The notes beneath the pieces were generated by a model, which saw nothing but the letters and a program-made list of their open reading frames with translations, was not told the origin of the DNA and did no database searches. Below are positions 1-8,715 of a stretch of DNA of 64,000 nucleotides, in pieces. Made by a program: the position numbers and the translations under genes. The stretch covers positions 62,001 to 126,000 of the forward strand of contig CAJFNQ010000017.1 in assembly GCA_904394975.1 (NCBI GenBank), read 5' to 3'. Every line of letters starts with the position of its first letter. The stretch's first letter is position 1. Source of the stretch: Metaruminococcus_A gallistercoris (lineage in GTDB: Bacteria > Bacillota > Clostridia > Oscillospirales > Ruminococcaceae).

Positions 1-771
1 AATCGCACTAAAACAGCCGGAATCCTTTTGTCACAGCTTCGTAACATTGAAAAAAACGAACCAGATATTCAGATTGATTTAGAAGAGGACGAAGAGATTG
101 AACCACCTGAAAAGCCGAAACGATATGGTTTAATGGCTTTGTTGATCACTGGCGGAATACTCATTGTTGTAGGAATATTTCTGATTATTTTTGTTCTGTG
201 GGGTGGAAATGGCGGAGATAGTTCGTCTTCCTCCAGTTTTTCTTCAGAAAGTTCAAGTTCTTCCAGCGAGTCAAGCAGTATGTCGTCGTCCTGGTCCTCT
301 TCATCTTCCAGCTCTAGCGTGAGTTCGTCTGATGATCAAAGCAGTGTAGATCAAAATCAAAACACTTTTTTCATGATATCCTTGAAAGGAGAATTGTATC
401 AGTGGGCGAAAGATGATACTACATTGCAGGCTCTTTTCAACCTTCAGGCAGAATACGAGTACAGTGATGAGGTTGAAGAAGGATATATTATCGAACAAGA
501 TATAAAAGAGGGAGAGATTATTCCGGTTGGTTCTACTGTTAAAGTGACAGTGAGCAAAGGAACACGTTATCCCACAATACCTTCCTTTACATCAACTACA
601 ACGAAAGATCAATACACTGCTTGGTTGGATGAATTAAATATTCCTTTTACGATTAGTGTTGTAACAACCGGAAAAGCTCAGTCCGGTGTGGTGGTTGATA
701 CAAATCCAAAAGCTGGCTCCAGCATTGATTTGGAAAGCGGCGTTAAAGTTGTGGTTTCAGTCGAAAGCTAA
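1..771 (+). CDS. C-terminal part of PASTA-domain membrane protein, probably a Ser/Thr kinase (partial)
   Basis: The frame is open to the window edge, so the gene starts upstream. The first residues (TKTAGILLSQLRNIEKN) look like the last helix of a Ser/Thr kinase domain. They are followed by an acidic linker, one transmembrane helix (about 140-200 in bases, LMALLITGGILIVVGIF), a strongly serine-rich low-complexity linker, and one to two PASTA-like repeats (VEEGYIIEQDIKEGEIIPVGSTVKVTVSKG and a second ending in VVVSVES). PASTA domains bind muropeptides outside the cell and sit on PrkC-type kinases. The kinase assignment is inference because the catalytic part is outside the window; a kinase-less PASTA protein is the alternative. 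A TTG at 28 has no ribosome-binding site and is unlikely to be the true start. Confidence 0.7.
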   Translation, partial: NRTKTAGILLSQLRNIEKNEPDIQIDLEEDEEIEPPEKPKRYGLMALLITGGILIVVGIFLIIFVLWGGNGGDSSSSSSFSSESSSSSSESSSMSSSWSSSSSSSSVSSSDDQSSVDQNQNTFFMISLKGELYQWAKDDTTLQALFNLQAEYEYSDEVEEGYIIEQDIKEGEIIPVGSTVKVTVSKGTRYPTIPSFTSTTTKDQYTAWLDELNIPFTISVVTTGKAQSGVVVDTNPKAGSSIDLESGVKVVVSVES

Positions 772-772
772 T

Positions 773-806
773 AAAAAAGCCTTTCCGTTTAAGGAAAGGC
801 TTTTTT
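773..806. terminator. Bidirectional intrinsic terminator
   Basis: A 14-bp perfect hairpin (AAAAAAGCCTTTCC, loop GTTTAA, GGAAAGGCTTTTTT) lies between the convergent PASTA gene and mntP and has A/T tracts on both sides, so it can end transcription from either direction. Confidence 0.9.
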
Positions 807-817
807 CGGGGAAAAAT

Positions 818-1393
818 TCAGCTACCGCTAACCATATGCTCAATGAATATTTTTAATCCGATTCCAATTAAGATTAATCCACCAATCAGCTCCGCTTTGT
901 TCGCTAATTTTTGACCGATTTTATGAGCAATCAATATAGCTACCAGGCAAATCACGAATGTAGTGAGCATGATGAGAGATGCTGCGATAAAAATATTGAC
1001 ATTCAGCGCCGAAAAACTGATACCGATTGCCAAAGCATCTATGCTGGTTGCAACTGCTTGAACAGCAATCAGCTTTAATGTAAGACGAAATCCGGTTTCG
1101 CAGGTATCGTCTTCATCTTTATGACGAAATGTTTCAATCACCATTTTTCCGCCAATGAATAACAGGAGCACTAACGCAATCCAATGATCGTACATTTTTA
1201 TGTAATCTTGAAACAGGGAAGCACCAAAATAACCAATGATTGGCATAAGGCATTGAAAAAGGCCAAATGATAAACACATCATCAGTATATGCTTTAACGT
1301 TATTTTTTTCAGACACAACGTGTTTGAAACGGATACTGCCGCTGCGTCCATGGAAAGGCCCGCGCCAATCAATATGATCTCCCAAATGCTCAT
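818..1393 (-). CDS. mntP: Manganese efflux pump MntP
   Basis: A 191-residue, six-helix membrane protein of the MntP (YebN) family, which exports Mn2+. Two homologous halves each carry a conserved acidic motif: LSMDAAAVS (Asp16) and ATSIDALAIG (Asp119). Length is normal for the family. It begins 44 bases after tgt on the same strand and probably shares its transcript; it ends at the bidirectional terminator at 773-806. I looked for a yybP-ykoY manganese riboswitch in front of it and the gap is too short to hold one. Confidence 0.93.
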   Translation of the reverse strand: MSIWEIILIGAGLSMDAAAVSVSNTLCLKKITLKHILMMCLSFGLFQCLMPIIGYFGASLFQDYIKMYDHWIALVLLLFIGGKMVIETFRHKDEDDTCETGFRLTLKLIAVQAVATSIDALAIGISFSALNVNIFIAASLIMLTTFVICLVAILIAHKIGQKLANKAELIGGLILIGIGLKIFIEHMVSGS

Positions 1394-1437
1394 GAAAATC
1401 TCTCCTGTTTTATAAATAGTATTTTGTGTTTGTTGGA

Positions 1438-2568
1438 TTAAATTCTTTGATCCAGCAGATTTGCGTATTTTTCTCTAAAAGCGTCAAAACTGCCATTATC
1501 CAAAGCGTCTCGAATTTTTTCCATAAGCGTGTTGTAAAAATACAGGTTGTGCATTACCGCAAGCCGCATGGCCAGCATTTCATTGGCCTTGAACAGATGA
1601 CGGATATAGGCCCGGGAATGACGCTGACAGGTAGGGCAATCACACTCTTCGTCAATAGGGAGCAGATCTTCTGCATATTTGGCGTTCATCAGGTTACGGA
1701 TTCCTTTCCATGTGTTTACATGTGCGTGTCGTGCGTTTCTACTGGGCATCACACAGTCAAACAGGTCAACTCCACGCGCCACAGCTTCCAGAATGTTGCC
1801 AGGCGTTCCGACGCCCATCAGATAACGAGGGCGGTCTTCCGGCATGAACGGTTCAACCGTTTCGATAATGTGGTACATTACTTCGGCCGGTTCTCCTACA
1901 GCCAGACCGCCGATTGCGTAACCGTCCAAATCGAGCTTTGCGATTTCTTTCATATGTGCAACACGTAGATCATCATAAACACAGCCTTGATTGATGCCAA
2001 ACAACATTTGGTTTGGATTAATTGTATCGGGGAGGCTGTTTAATCTCTGAAGCTCTGCTTTACAGCGCTTTAGCCAACGGGTGGTTCGCTCACAGGATTG
2101 TTTGGAATACTCGTGCGTTGATGGGTTTTCTACACATTCATCAAACGCCATGGCAATGGTAGAACCGAGGTTGGATTGAATTCTCATGCTTTCTTCCGGC
2201 CCCATAAAGATTCGCCGCCCGTCTACATGTGAAGAAAAGGTAACACCCTCTTCTTTAATTTTACGAAGCTTGGCCAGAGAAAATACCTGAAAACCGCCGC
2301 TGTCTGTCAGAATCGGTCCATCCCAACCCATAAATTTGTGGAGCCCACCCAGTCGTTTAATGAGCTCATCGCCGGGCCTTACATGTAAATGATAAGTATT
2401 ACACAATTCGACCTGACACTTTAGTCCTTTTAAATCATAAGATGAAATGCCGCCTTTGATTGCGGCGGCTGTTCCAACATTCATAAATGCTGGTGTTTGA
2501 ACCGTGCCATGGACTGTTTCAAAGTGGCCGCGACGAGCGCTCCCGTTTTTGTGGTGAAGATGGTACAT
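1438..2568 (-). CDS. tgt: tRNA-guanine transglycosylase (queuosine biosynthesis)
   Basis: Exchanges guanine-34 of GUN-anticodon tRNAs for preQ1. The 376-residue length is typical. Visible are the catalytic Asp89 (ILTDSGGFQVF), the nucleophile Asp271 (LFDCVMPSRNAR) and the zinc ligands Cys309, Cys311, Cys314 and His340 (CDCPTC... MH). The usual PTRNARNG reads PSRNARHA here. The ATG at 2568 is preceded by GAGGAG. It lies downstream of queA on the same strand, but a terminator (2984-3018) separates them and tgt appears to have its own promoter near 2756-2784. mntP follows. Confidence 0.96.
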   Translation of the reverse strand: MYHLHHKNGSARRGHFETVHGTVQTPAFMNVGTAAAIKGGISSYDLKGLKCQVELCNTYHLHVRPGDELIKRLGGLHKFMGWDGPILTDSGGFQVFSLAKLRKIKEEGVTFSSHVDGRRIFMGPEESMRIQSNLGSTIAMAFDECVENPSTHEYSKQSCERTTRWLKRCKAELQRLNSLPDTINPNQMLFGINQGCVYDDLRVAHMKEIAKLDLDGYAIGGLAVGEPAEVMYHIIETVEPFMPEDRPRYLMGVGTPGNILEAVARGVDLFDCVMPSRNARHAHVNTWKGIRNLMNAKYAEDLLPIDEECDCPTCQRHSRAYIRHLFKANEMLAMRLAVMHNLYFYNTLMEKIRDALDNGSFDAFREKYANLLDQRI

Positions 2569-2960
2569 GTAATTCTCCTCATATAAAATAATCGAATCTG
2601 TTTCACTCCAGCGAACTTAAAATATATACGATTGATGACAAGCGTTTCGCTAAAAGCTATTCTTGAGTGAATCACCGGGTGCATCAAAAAATTGCTATTG
2701 CGCCCCTGATGCCAAGATGACATATCTTTTTATAAAATAAACCAAATATCTATTTATTTTACACCGTACACTGATTTTTTTCAATAATTTTTGAATGTAT
2801 TTATGTGAGATGATTTCAATTATAGGTGAATAGCCAGCCGGACTAGGGGAAAGGGTATCAGATCCGTACAAATGTGATTTATTGGCATCACGCTGTCGAC
2901 TTCATGTAAAAAATGACGGTTGTTACTTGCTTAATTTATCCAATGTGGCGATTGTACATT
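2569..2960 (-). other. Long leader and intergenic region upstream of tgt
   Basis: About 390 bases without a convincing gene. A sigma-A-like promoter for tgt is visible on the minus strand (TTGAAA 2784-2779, 17-base spacer, TAAAAT 2761-2756), which would give a leader of roughly 180 nt. That leader contains short inverted repeats (GGCATCA with TGATGC; AGCGAAACGCT) but I recognise no preQ1 riboswitch or other named motif in it. From 2785 to 2960 I see nothing I can name. Confidence 0.4.
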
Positions 2961-2983
2961 TAATCAATTATAATGATATCATA

Positions 2984-3018
2984 GAAAAACAGCGAACCTT
3001 GCTTTTGTAAGGTTCGCT
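2984..3018 (-). terminator. Intrinsic terminator of queA
   Basis: Ten-base arms AGCGAACCTT (2991-3000) and AAGGTTCGCT (3009-3018). Read on the minus strand the stem is followed by GTTTTTC, a U-tract. It lies about 100 bases downstream of queA. Confidence 0.8.
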
Positions 3019-3120
3019 GAATCCGATGATTTAATCTGCGGGTTTTCCGGCTTGAAGTCCGTTGCTCATTTTTCAGATTTATGATTAATACTTATTAATT
3101 GGCATACTGAAAAATTCGAA

Positions 3121-4146
3121 TTAAATGATTGCCATCGCGTCGCCGAAACTAAAGAAACGGTATTTTTCATCTACCGCAACTTTATATGCGTGCATGGTTT
3201 TGTCATAGCCCAGAAATGCGGAGACCAACATGATCAGTGTGCTTTCCGGAAGATGGAAATTGGTGATCAGGCCGTCAATGCATTTGAATTCATAGCCGGG
3301 ATAGATAAATATATCGGTATCTCCATGGCATTCGCGCGCTTCGCCATAAAGAGAAAAAACACTTTCCAATGTTCTGCAGCTGGTTGTTCCAACCGCGATG
3401 ACACGGCCGCCGGACGCCTTGGTTTGATTAATAAGATCTGCTGTTTCTTTTGACATCATATAATGCTCGCTGTGCATTTTGTGGTCGGTAATTTCATCCG
3501 CTTTAACCGGGCGGAACGTTCCAAGACCAACATGCAGAGTGACATGTGCAATGTGAATTCCCATCGCTTCAATTTGTTTCATTAGTTCCGGGGTAAAATG
3601 AAGCCCGGCAGTGGGAGCAGCAGCGGATCCACTGACCTCGGAGTAAACAGTTTGATAACGTTCTTTATCTTTTAACTGTTCGGTGATATAAGGGGGAAGA
3701 GGCATCTGGCCAATCTGATCAAGGACATGATAAATCGAACCTTCACATTCAAGTTTTACTAGCCGTTTGCCGTCATCTAGAATTTCGAGGACTTCTGCTT
3801 CTAAAAGCCCGTTGCCAAATACAAAGCGTGCGCCTGGTTTTGCTTTTTTCGCGGGTCTGCATATAATTTCCCAATTCTGGTTCGTTTTTTGCTCCAAAAG
3901 CAAAAATTCAATTGCACCGCCCGTTTCTTTTTTTTGCCCGTAAAGCCGCGCGGGAATTACACGGGAATCATTTACGATCAAAAGGTCTCCTTTCTTCAAA
4001 AAAGAGGGGAGATCGCGAAAAATACTGTGTTCGATTTTGCCTGTCTTCCGGTCAATACGCATCAGTCGTGAACTGTCACGCGGTTCTACCGGTGTCTGCG
4101 CGATCAACTCTTCCGGAAGATCGTAATAAAAATCGCTGCGTTTCAT
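3121..4146 (-). CDS. queA: S-adenosylmethionine:tRNA ribosyltransferase-isomerase
   Basis: Transfers and isomerises the ribosyl moiety of S-adenosylmethionine onto preQ1-34 of tRNA to give epoxyqueuosine. The sequence shows family hallmarks: N-terminal SDFYYDLPEELIAQTP, RDSSRLM, SGSAAAPTAGLHFT and ITNFHLPESTLIMLVSAF. I start it at the ATG at 4146 (MKRSDFYYDLP), which has AAAGGAG eight bases upstream and matches the family N-terminus; an upstream in-frame codon at 4176 would add ten unlikely residues. 341 residues, normal length. Divergent from the lysine riboswitch; ends before its own terminator at 2984-3018. Confidence 0.96.
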   Translation of the reverse strand: MKRSDFYYDLPEELIAQTPVEPRDSSRLMRIDRKTGKIEHSIFRDLPSFLKKGDLLIVNDSRVIPARLYGQKKETGGAIEFLLLEQKTNQNWEIICRPAKKAKPGARFVFGNGLLEAEVLEILDDGKRLVKLECEGSIYHVLDQIGQMPLPPYITEQLKDKERYQTVYSEVSGSAAAPTAGLHFTPELMKQIEAMGIHIAHVTLHVGLGTFRPVKADEITDHKMHSEHYMMSKETADLINQTKASGGRVIAVGTTSCRTLESVFSLYGEARECHGDTDIFIYPGYEFKCIDGLITNFHLPESTLIMLVSAFLGYDKTMHAYKVAVDEKYRFFSFGDAMAII

Positions 4147-4198
4147 TAAAAATATCTCCTTTGTTTTTGCGGGCACTTCGTTATTTCTTTAAAATATG

Positions 4199-4228
4199 TT
4201 GACAGCAGATAACCGTCAATGGTATGAT
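4199..4228 (+). promoter_or_regulatory. Promoter of the lysine-riboswitch operon
   Basis: TTGACA (4199-4204), 18-base spacer, TATGAT (4223-4228): a strong sigma-A promoter that begins the transcript just before the L-box at about 4236. Confidence 0.75.
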
Positions 4229-4235
4229 AAAGCAA

Positions 4236-4486
4236 GGTAGAATAATTGATAGAGGTGCGGATTCAATGAGTCGTTTTGCGCAGAAATGCCCGTTTCGTAG
4301 CAGCGCAGAATAAAAGGTGAATCTGCCGAAGAATTTGACTGTTCGGGCAGAGTCAGGTTCTGGTTGCAGGTCTGAATAAGTCTGTGACTGTCATCATAAT
4401 CTTTATGATGGAGAGCTATCGCATTTAAGCGAGTCTAACGCTTCTATTATATTGTATTATGAACCAGTTTTCAACTGGTTTTTTTA
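4236..4486 (+). promoter_or_regulatory. Lysine riboswitch (L-box) with intrinsic terminator
   Basis: The conserved L-box blocks are present in order: GATAGAGGTGCGG (4248), GGTGAATCTGCCGAAG (about 4317), the GTTCTGGTTGCAGGTCTG segment (about 4360), CTGTGACTGTCATC (about 4382) and GGAGAGCTATC (4410). They are followed by a hairpin AACCAGTT-TTC-AACTGGTT (4462-4480) and a U-tract (4481-4485). In the family, bound lysine stabilises the aptamer and lets the terminator form, lowering expression. The genes behind it (asd, dapA, dapB, ACT protein) are lysine-pathway genes, which fits. Confidence 0.95.
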
Positions 4487-4536
4487 TACCTAAATCAGTT
4501 CTCGGAAAACCGGGGCAGAAGGGATGTTTTGTTGTT

Positions 4537-5616
4537 ATGAAGTCATTTAACGTAGGAATCATTGGCGGAACGGGAATGGTTGGCCAGCGCTTTGCAACGC
4601 TGCTTGAAAATCATCCTTGGTTTCATGTAAAGGTTATTGCCGCTTCTTCACGCTCTGCCGGTAAAAAATATGTCGACGCGGTAGGCGCTAGATGGGCAAT
4701 GCAGACTCCTATTCCGGAAAGCATGAAAGATATTGTTGTTATGGATGCACAAAAAGATATCGAAAAGATTACCTCTATGGTGGATTTTGTTTTCTGTGCA
4801 GTTGATATGAAAAAAGATGAGATCAAAGCGTTGGAAGAGGCATATGCCAAAGCGGAATGTCCGGTTATTTCCAATAACTCTGCAAACCGCGGCACACCTG
4901 ATGTTCCTATGATGGTTCCGGAAATCAACGCCGACCATGCGCAGGTAATTGAGGCACAACGGAAACGCCTTGGCACCAAACGCGGATTTATTGCAGTCAA
5001 ATCCAACTGCTCCATTCAAAGCTATGTTCCGGCGCTTTCTCCTTTGCGTGATTTCGGTATTACCAAAGTGCTTGCGTGTACCTATCAGGCAATCTCCGGG
5101 GCGGGCAAAACATTTGAAACCTGGCCGGAAATGGTCGATAATCTGATTCCGTACATCGGCGGAGAAGAAGAGAAGAGCGAACAGGAGCCGTTAAAAGTCT
5201 GGGGTAAAGTGATTGATGGGAAGATTGTAAACGCTGAATCTCCTGCAATTACAACCCAGTGTTTGCGTGTTCCAGTTTCGGATGGACATATGGCGGCTGT
5301 ATTTGCTTCATTTGAAAAGAAACCTTCTTTTGATGAAATTAAAAAACGCTGGGCAGAGTTTAAAGGTGAGCCTCAGGAACTTGAGCTTCCTTCTGCACCG
5401 AAACAGTTCCTGCACTATTTCGAAGAAGACAATATGCCTCAAACAAAATTGCATCGTAATCTGGAAAACGGCATGGCTGTCAGCATTGGGCGTTTGCGTC
5501 CAGATAGTCAGTACGACATTAAATTTGTCTGCCTTTCTCACAATACGTTGCGCGGCGCAGCAGGTGGTGCTGTTTTGATGGCAGAACTCTTAGCTGCAAA
5601 AGGATATATGGACTGA
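4537..5616 (+). CDS. asd: Aspartate-semialdehyde dehydrogenase
   Basis: Reduces aspartyl phosphate to aspartate semialdehyde, the branch point to lysine, methionine and threonine. N-terminal NADP-binding motif GIIGGTGMVGQRF (residues 7-19) and the active-site cysteine in VKSNCSIQS (Cys158). The insert ISGAGKTFETWPEMVDNLIPYIGGEEEK and the 359-residue length point to the archaeal/fungal-type Asd subfamily rather than the usual bacterial one. I start at ATG 4537; a longer frame to 4459 would lie inside the riboswitch terminator. First gene under the lysine riboswitch. Confidence 0.95.
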   Translation: MKSFNVGIIGGTGMVGQRFATLLENHPWFHVKVIAASSRSAGKKYVDAVGARWAMQTPIPESMKDIVVMDAQKDIEKITSMVDFVFCAVDMKKDEIKALEEAYAKAECPVISNNSANRGTPDVPMMVPEINADHAQVIEAQRKRLGTKRGFIAVKSNCSIQSYVPALSPLRDFGITKVLACTYQAISGAGKTFETWPEMVDNLIPYIGGEEEKSEQEPLKVWGKVIDGKIVNAESPAITTQCLRVPVSDGHMAAVFASFEKKPSFDEIKKRWAEFKGEPQELELPSAPKQFLHYFEEDNMPQTKLHRNLENGMAVSIGRLRPDSQYDIKFVCLSHNTLRGAAGGAVLMAELLAAKGYMD

Positions 5617-5692
5617 TTTTTGTAATTCCCACCTTGATGAAGTATTTACCAGGTATACATTTCACTCTTTATAAACGAAACGGGGAATCATC

Positions 5693-7732
5693 ATGCACTT
5701 ATATTACGGAACATTTAAGCGGACCGAGCCTCAGGTGAAATTTGGAGCAGAAGAATTGATAAAAGCGTTAAACGCAGCAGGAGAGCCGTGTTTTTGCGAG
5801 CATCTTTCCGCTTATTTGCCTGATTCGTCTGCTGCTTCCATTCGCCTGCAAATTCTTCCGGAATTGCCGGAAGAAGGTTTTGATATTGCAGTCAACGGCA
5901 ATCAAGTCTGTGTTTCCGGCGGAGACGCGACCGGTGTTATGTACGGCGCGCTTGATCTTGCTGAAACTATCCAGATGTACGGTTTGGATAAAATATCCCC
6001 TAAAACCGAAAAACCGTTTCTGAAAAAACGAGGAATTAAATTTAACCTTCCATATCTGGTTCTGGCGGAAGGGGATGTCTTTCAGAAGAATCAAAAGCCG
6101 GTTATGACAATTGATTTCTGGAGAGATTATATTGATTTTATTGCCAGAAATCGGTACAACTGCTTGAGCCTTTGGTCTGAAAACCCGTTTGAAATGATGT
6201 TCCGGCTGGATAAGTATCCTCAGGCCACTCCATACTCAGACGAAGAGTTGTTTCGGTTTAAAGAGGTTTATCGTTTTATTTTTCGCCATGCGAAAGAACG
6301 CGGTATTGAAACTTTTTTGATTACTTGGAATCTTCGCATCAGTTCGGCAATTGCCAAAGGGCTTGGTTTGCCGGAAGAGCTGGGGGCCGGGGATTATGTA
6401 AATGATGATTACATTCACGATCGTCGTGCGGTTGCGTTGCGTCAACACAATGATCTTATTAAAGATTATTTCAAAGAGTGTATTAAAACACTTCTTATGA
6501 CATATCCTGATTTGACTGGCCTTGGGACGTCAAACAGCGAAGAGTTGGTTGGTACCCCAGCAGAGTGTGAAGAGTGGGTTGTTGATACCTATCTTGCGGC
6601 ACTTCTGGAAATGAAGGCGGATGTTCCGTTTATTCATCGTACCAATATGTCAAACGGCACAATTGCCAAGGAAATGTTTCTGGATCAGTATCCTTGTAAA
6701 CGTAAATACATCAGCTGGAAATATTCCAATGCACATATGTATTCACATCCCTTGCCGCAGTTTGAAAAATTGTTTGACGCTTGGGGAGTGATTGATTTAA
6801 CTGGTGTGCGCGTGCTTTACACGGTGCGCAACGATGATTTTCATAATCTTCGCGGATGTAATGCTTCCTTTATTTCTCAGTATATTAAAGGCATGAATAA
6901 GCCTTATGTTGATGGGTTTTACTGGGGAGCAGACGGCTATTTGTGGGCCAAAAACATCCAGCATCATCCCGATTTTCACCTTGCTTCTGAGTATTCTTTT
7001 GAGAAAGATTGGGCGCAGTTTGAAATGCTCGGGCGGCTAGGGTATAATCCTGATCTTCCGCTTTCGCTGTGGGATGATAAATATGTTGCGCGTTATGGTG
7101 CCGTTGGTAAGATTATCAATCGTGGACTTTCGCTTGCAATTGATAATCTGTGCGCCGTCAATCGTTTGATTTGGCTCAATTATGACTATCAATGGCATCC
7201 CGAAAGTTTGCTTTCCGCTTTTGGATTCCGCACTGTTCTGGATATGATGGAAAGCGAGAGCATGCCAGCAGTCGGCACAATCGGTATGAAGCAGTATTTA
7301 AATATGCAAAAGTCCGAAGAAACGATTTCGGGCGAAACACCAGATGATATTTTTGCGTTGCTTGAACAAAACAATGCTGAAATTAAGTGCGCAATTGATG
7401 AATTTAATGGATACTGTTCCAATCCAATTGGTGAGCTTGCCTGTATTTTACTGGATATGAAGGCATGGTATTACTTGGACGAATACTATCTCTGTAAATT
7501 AAAAGCGGCGATGTGTTTGCTCCGATATCGTGCAGGCGATGGCCAAGAATATCAGACAAAGGCCGTATCTTTGCTTGAGCAGGCGCTTGGGCATTGGCGC
7601 AATCTTTCTGAAATTGGTTCCCGTCACTTCATCCCATATTACATGGGGCGTGTGAATCATTATTTCGGCTGGTGCCTGTATTTAGATGAAGTGGAACGCG
7701 ACATTCTTCTTGCAAAACAGCTTACTAAATGA
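5693..7732 (+). CDS. Large glycoside-hydrolase-like protein of unassigned family
   Basis: 679 residues without signal peptide or membrane helix, so probably cytoplasmic. Residues 1-95 look like the alpha/beta domain that precedes the catalytic barrel in GH20/GH67-type enzymes (GGDATGVMYGALDLAETI). Residues about 110-420 read like a TIM barrel (FLKKRGIKFNL, NRYNCLSLWSENPFEMMF, RGIETFLITWN, YPDLTGLGTSNSEEL, DGFYWGADGYLW), and the rest is helical. Acidic residues such as those in TSNSEEL are catalytic candidates, but I cannot assign a family or substrate. It sits 76 bases after asd and before dapA, inside the lysine cluster, where no such enzyme is expected. Confidence 0.5.
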   Translation: MHLYYGTFKRTEPQVKFGAEELIKALNAAGEPCFCEHLSAYLPDSSAASIRLQILPELPEEGFDIAVNGNQVCVSGGDATGVMYGALDLAETIQMYGLDKISPKTEKPFLKKRGIKFNLPYLVLAEGDVFQKNQKPVMTIDFWRDYIDFIARNRYNCLSLWSENPFEMMFRLDKYPQATPYSDEELFRFKEVYRFIFRHAKERGIETFLITWNLRISSAIAKGLGLPEELGAGDYVNDDYIHDRRAVALRQHNDLIKDYFKECIKTLLMTYPDLTGLGTSNSEELVGTPAECEEWVVDTYLAALLEMKADVPFIHRTNMSNGTIAKEMFLDQYPCKRKYISWKYSNAHMYSHPLPQFEKLFDAWGVIDLTGVRVLYTVRNDDFHNLRGCNASFISQYIKGMNKPYVDGFYWGADGYLWAKNIQHHPDFHLASEYSFEKDWAQFEMLGRLGYNPDLPLSLWDDKYVARYGAVGKIINRGLSLAIDNLCAVNRLIWLNYDYQWHPESLLSAFGFRTVLDMMESESMPAVGTIGMKQYLNMQKSEETISGETPDDIFALLEQNNAEIKCAIDEFNGYCSNPIGELACILLDMKAWYYLDEYYLCKLKAAMCLLRYRAGDGQEYQTKAVSLLEQALGHWRNLSEIGSRHFIPYYMGRVNHYFGWCLYLDEVERDILLAKQLTK

Positions 7733-7752
7733 TTTGTTTTCTATTGTTTTTA

Positions 7753-7773
7753 TGCCTGTTTTCAGGCTTTTGA
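7753..7773 (+). terminator. Weak hairpin between the glycosidase-like gene and dapA
   Basis: GCCTG-TTTT-CAGGC followed by TTTTG. The five-base stem is short; it may cause partial termination or protect the upstream mRNA end, so dapA could be reached at reduced level. Confidence 0.35.
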
Positions 7774-7796
7774 TACCTCTGTAAAGGAGCTCTTTT

Positions 7797-8684
7797 ATGA
7801 AAAAAGTTATTTTTACCGGTGCGGGTGTTGCGATTGTCACCCCAATGCATGCAGATGGTTCTGTGAATTATGAAAAACTCGGTGAAATCATTGATTTTCA
7901 AATTGAAAACAACACCGATGCAATCGTTATTTGTGGTACAACGGGTGAGTCTGCCACGCTGGATCACGAGGAACATGTAAAGGTAATTGCGTATGCGGTA
8001 GAACGTACCAATAAACGTATTCCGGTTGTAGCGGGTGCTGGAAGCAATGATACAGCCTATGCAGTCAAACTCTGCAAAGAAGCGGCTTCGGTTGGCGTGG
8101 ATGGTTTGCTTTCCGTTACACCATATTACAATAAGACTTCTCAGGCCGGACTGGTCAAACATTTCAATACCATTGCGGATGCCACTGATCTCCCGGTTAT
8201 TCTATACAACGTTCCATCCAGAACCGGTACGCGCATTGCTCCTGAAACTTATTTGGAACTTTCTAAACATCCGAATATTGTCGCTACAAAAGAGGCTTGC
8301 GGCAATATTTCAGACATTGCTAAAACCAGAGCCCTTTGCGGTGATGAGTTAAATATGTATTCTGGTGATGACAACCAGATCGTCCCCATCCTTTCGTTGG
8401 GCGGAATAGGTGTGATTTCTGTGCTTTCCAATATTCTGCCGCAGCAGACACATGATATTTGCAGCTTGTATCTTGAGGGCAAAACAAAAGAGAGCGCGGA
8501 TTTACAATTGAAATACCTTAAACTTATGAACGATATGTTTATTGATGTAAATCCGATTCCTGTAAAAGAAGCAATGAATCTGATGGGAATGGAAGTCGGA
8601 CCTTGCCGGCTGCCGCTTGTTCCTCTGTCGGAAAACGCAAAAGAACATCTGGTCTCTACCATGAAAGAGTACGGCTTGATCTAA
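7797..8684 (+). CDS. dapA: 4-hydroxy-tetrahydrodipicolinate synthase
   Basis: Condenses pyruvate and aspartate semialdehyde in the first committed step to lysine and, in spore formers, dipicolinate. The 295-residue protein carries the full active site: Thr48/Thr49 (CGTTGESATL), Tyr137 (LYNVPSRTG), Arg142 and the Schiff-base Lys165 (VATKEACGN). The ATG is preceded by AAAGGAG seven bases upstream. Third gene of the L-box cluster, followed closely by dapB. Confidence 0.97.
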   Translation: MKKVIFTGAGVAIVTPMHADGSVNYEKLGEIIDFQIENNTDAIVICGTTGESATLDHEEHVKVIAYAVERTNKRIPVVAGAGSNDTAYAVKLCKEAASVGVDGLLSVTPYYNKTSQAGLVKHFNTIADATDLPVILYNVPSRTGTRIAPETYLELSKHPNIVATKEACGNISDIAKTRALCGDELNMYSGDDNQIVPILSLGGIGVISVLSNILPQQTHDICSLYLEGKTKESADLQLKYLKLMNDMFIDVNPIPVKEAMNLMGMEVGPCRLPLVPLSENAKEHLVSTMKEYGLI

Positions 8685-8715
8685 GTAATAACAATTCAGT
8701 GTGGAAGTGGAAAAC

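Noticed and set aside
200..360. Serine-codon-rich stretch as a DNA repeat or phase-variable tract
   Set aside because: The serine codons are mixed and irregular; it is a low-complexity protein linker, not a tandem DNA repeat.
28..771. TTG at 28 as the start of the PASTA gene
   Set aside because: No ribosome-binding site, and the frame is open to base 1 with kinase-like residues, so the gene is cut by the window edge.
1394..2960. preQ1 or yybP-ykoY riboswitch near tgt/mntP
   Set aside because: Neither conserved core could be found; the mntP gap is only 44 bases and the tgt leader lacks the preQ1 pseudoknot sequence.
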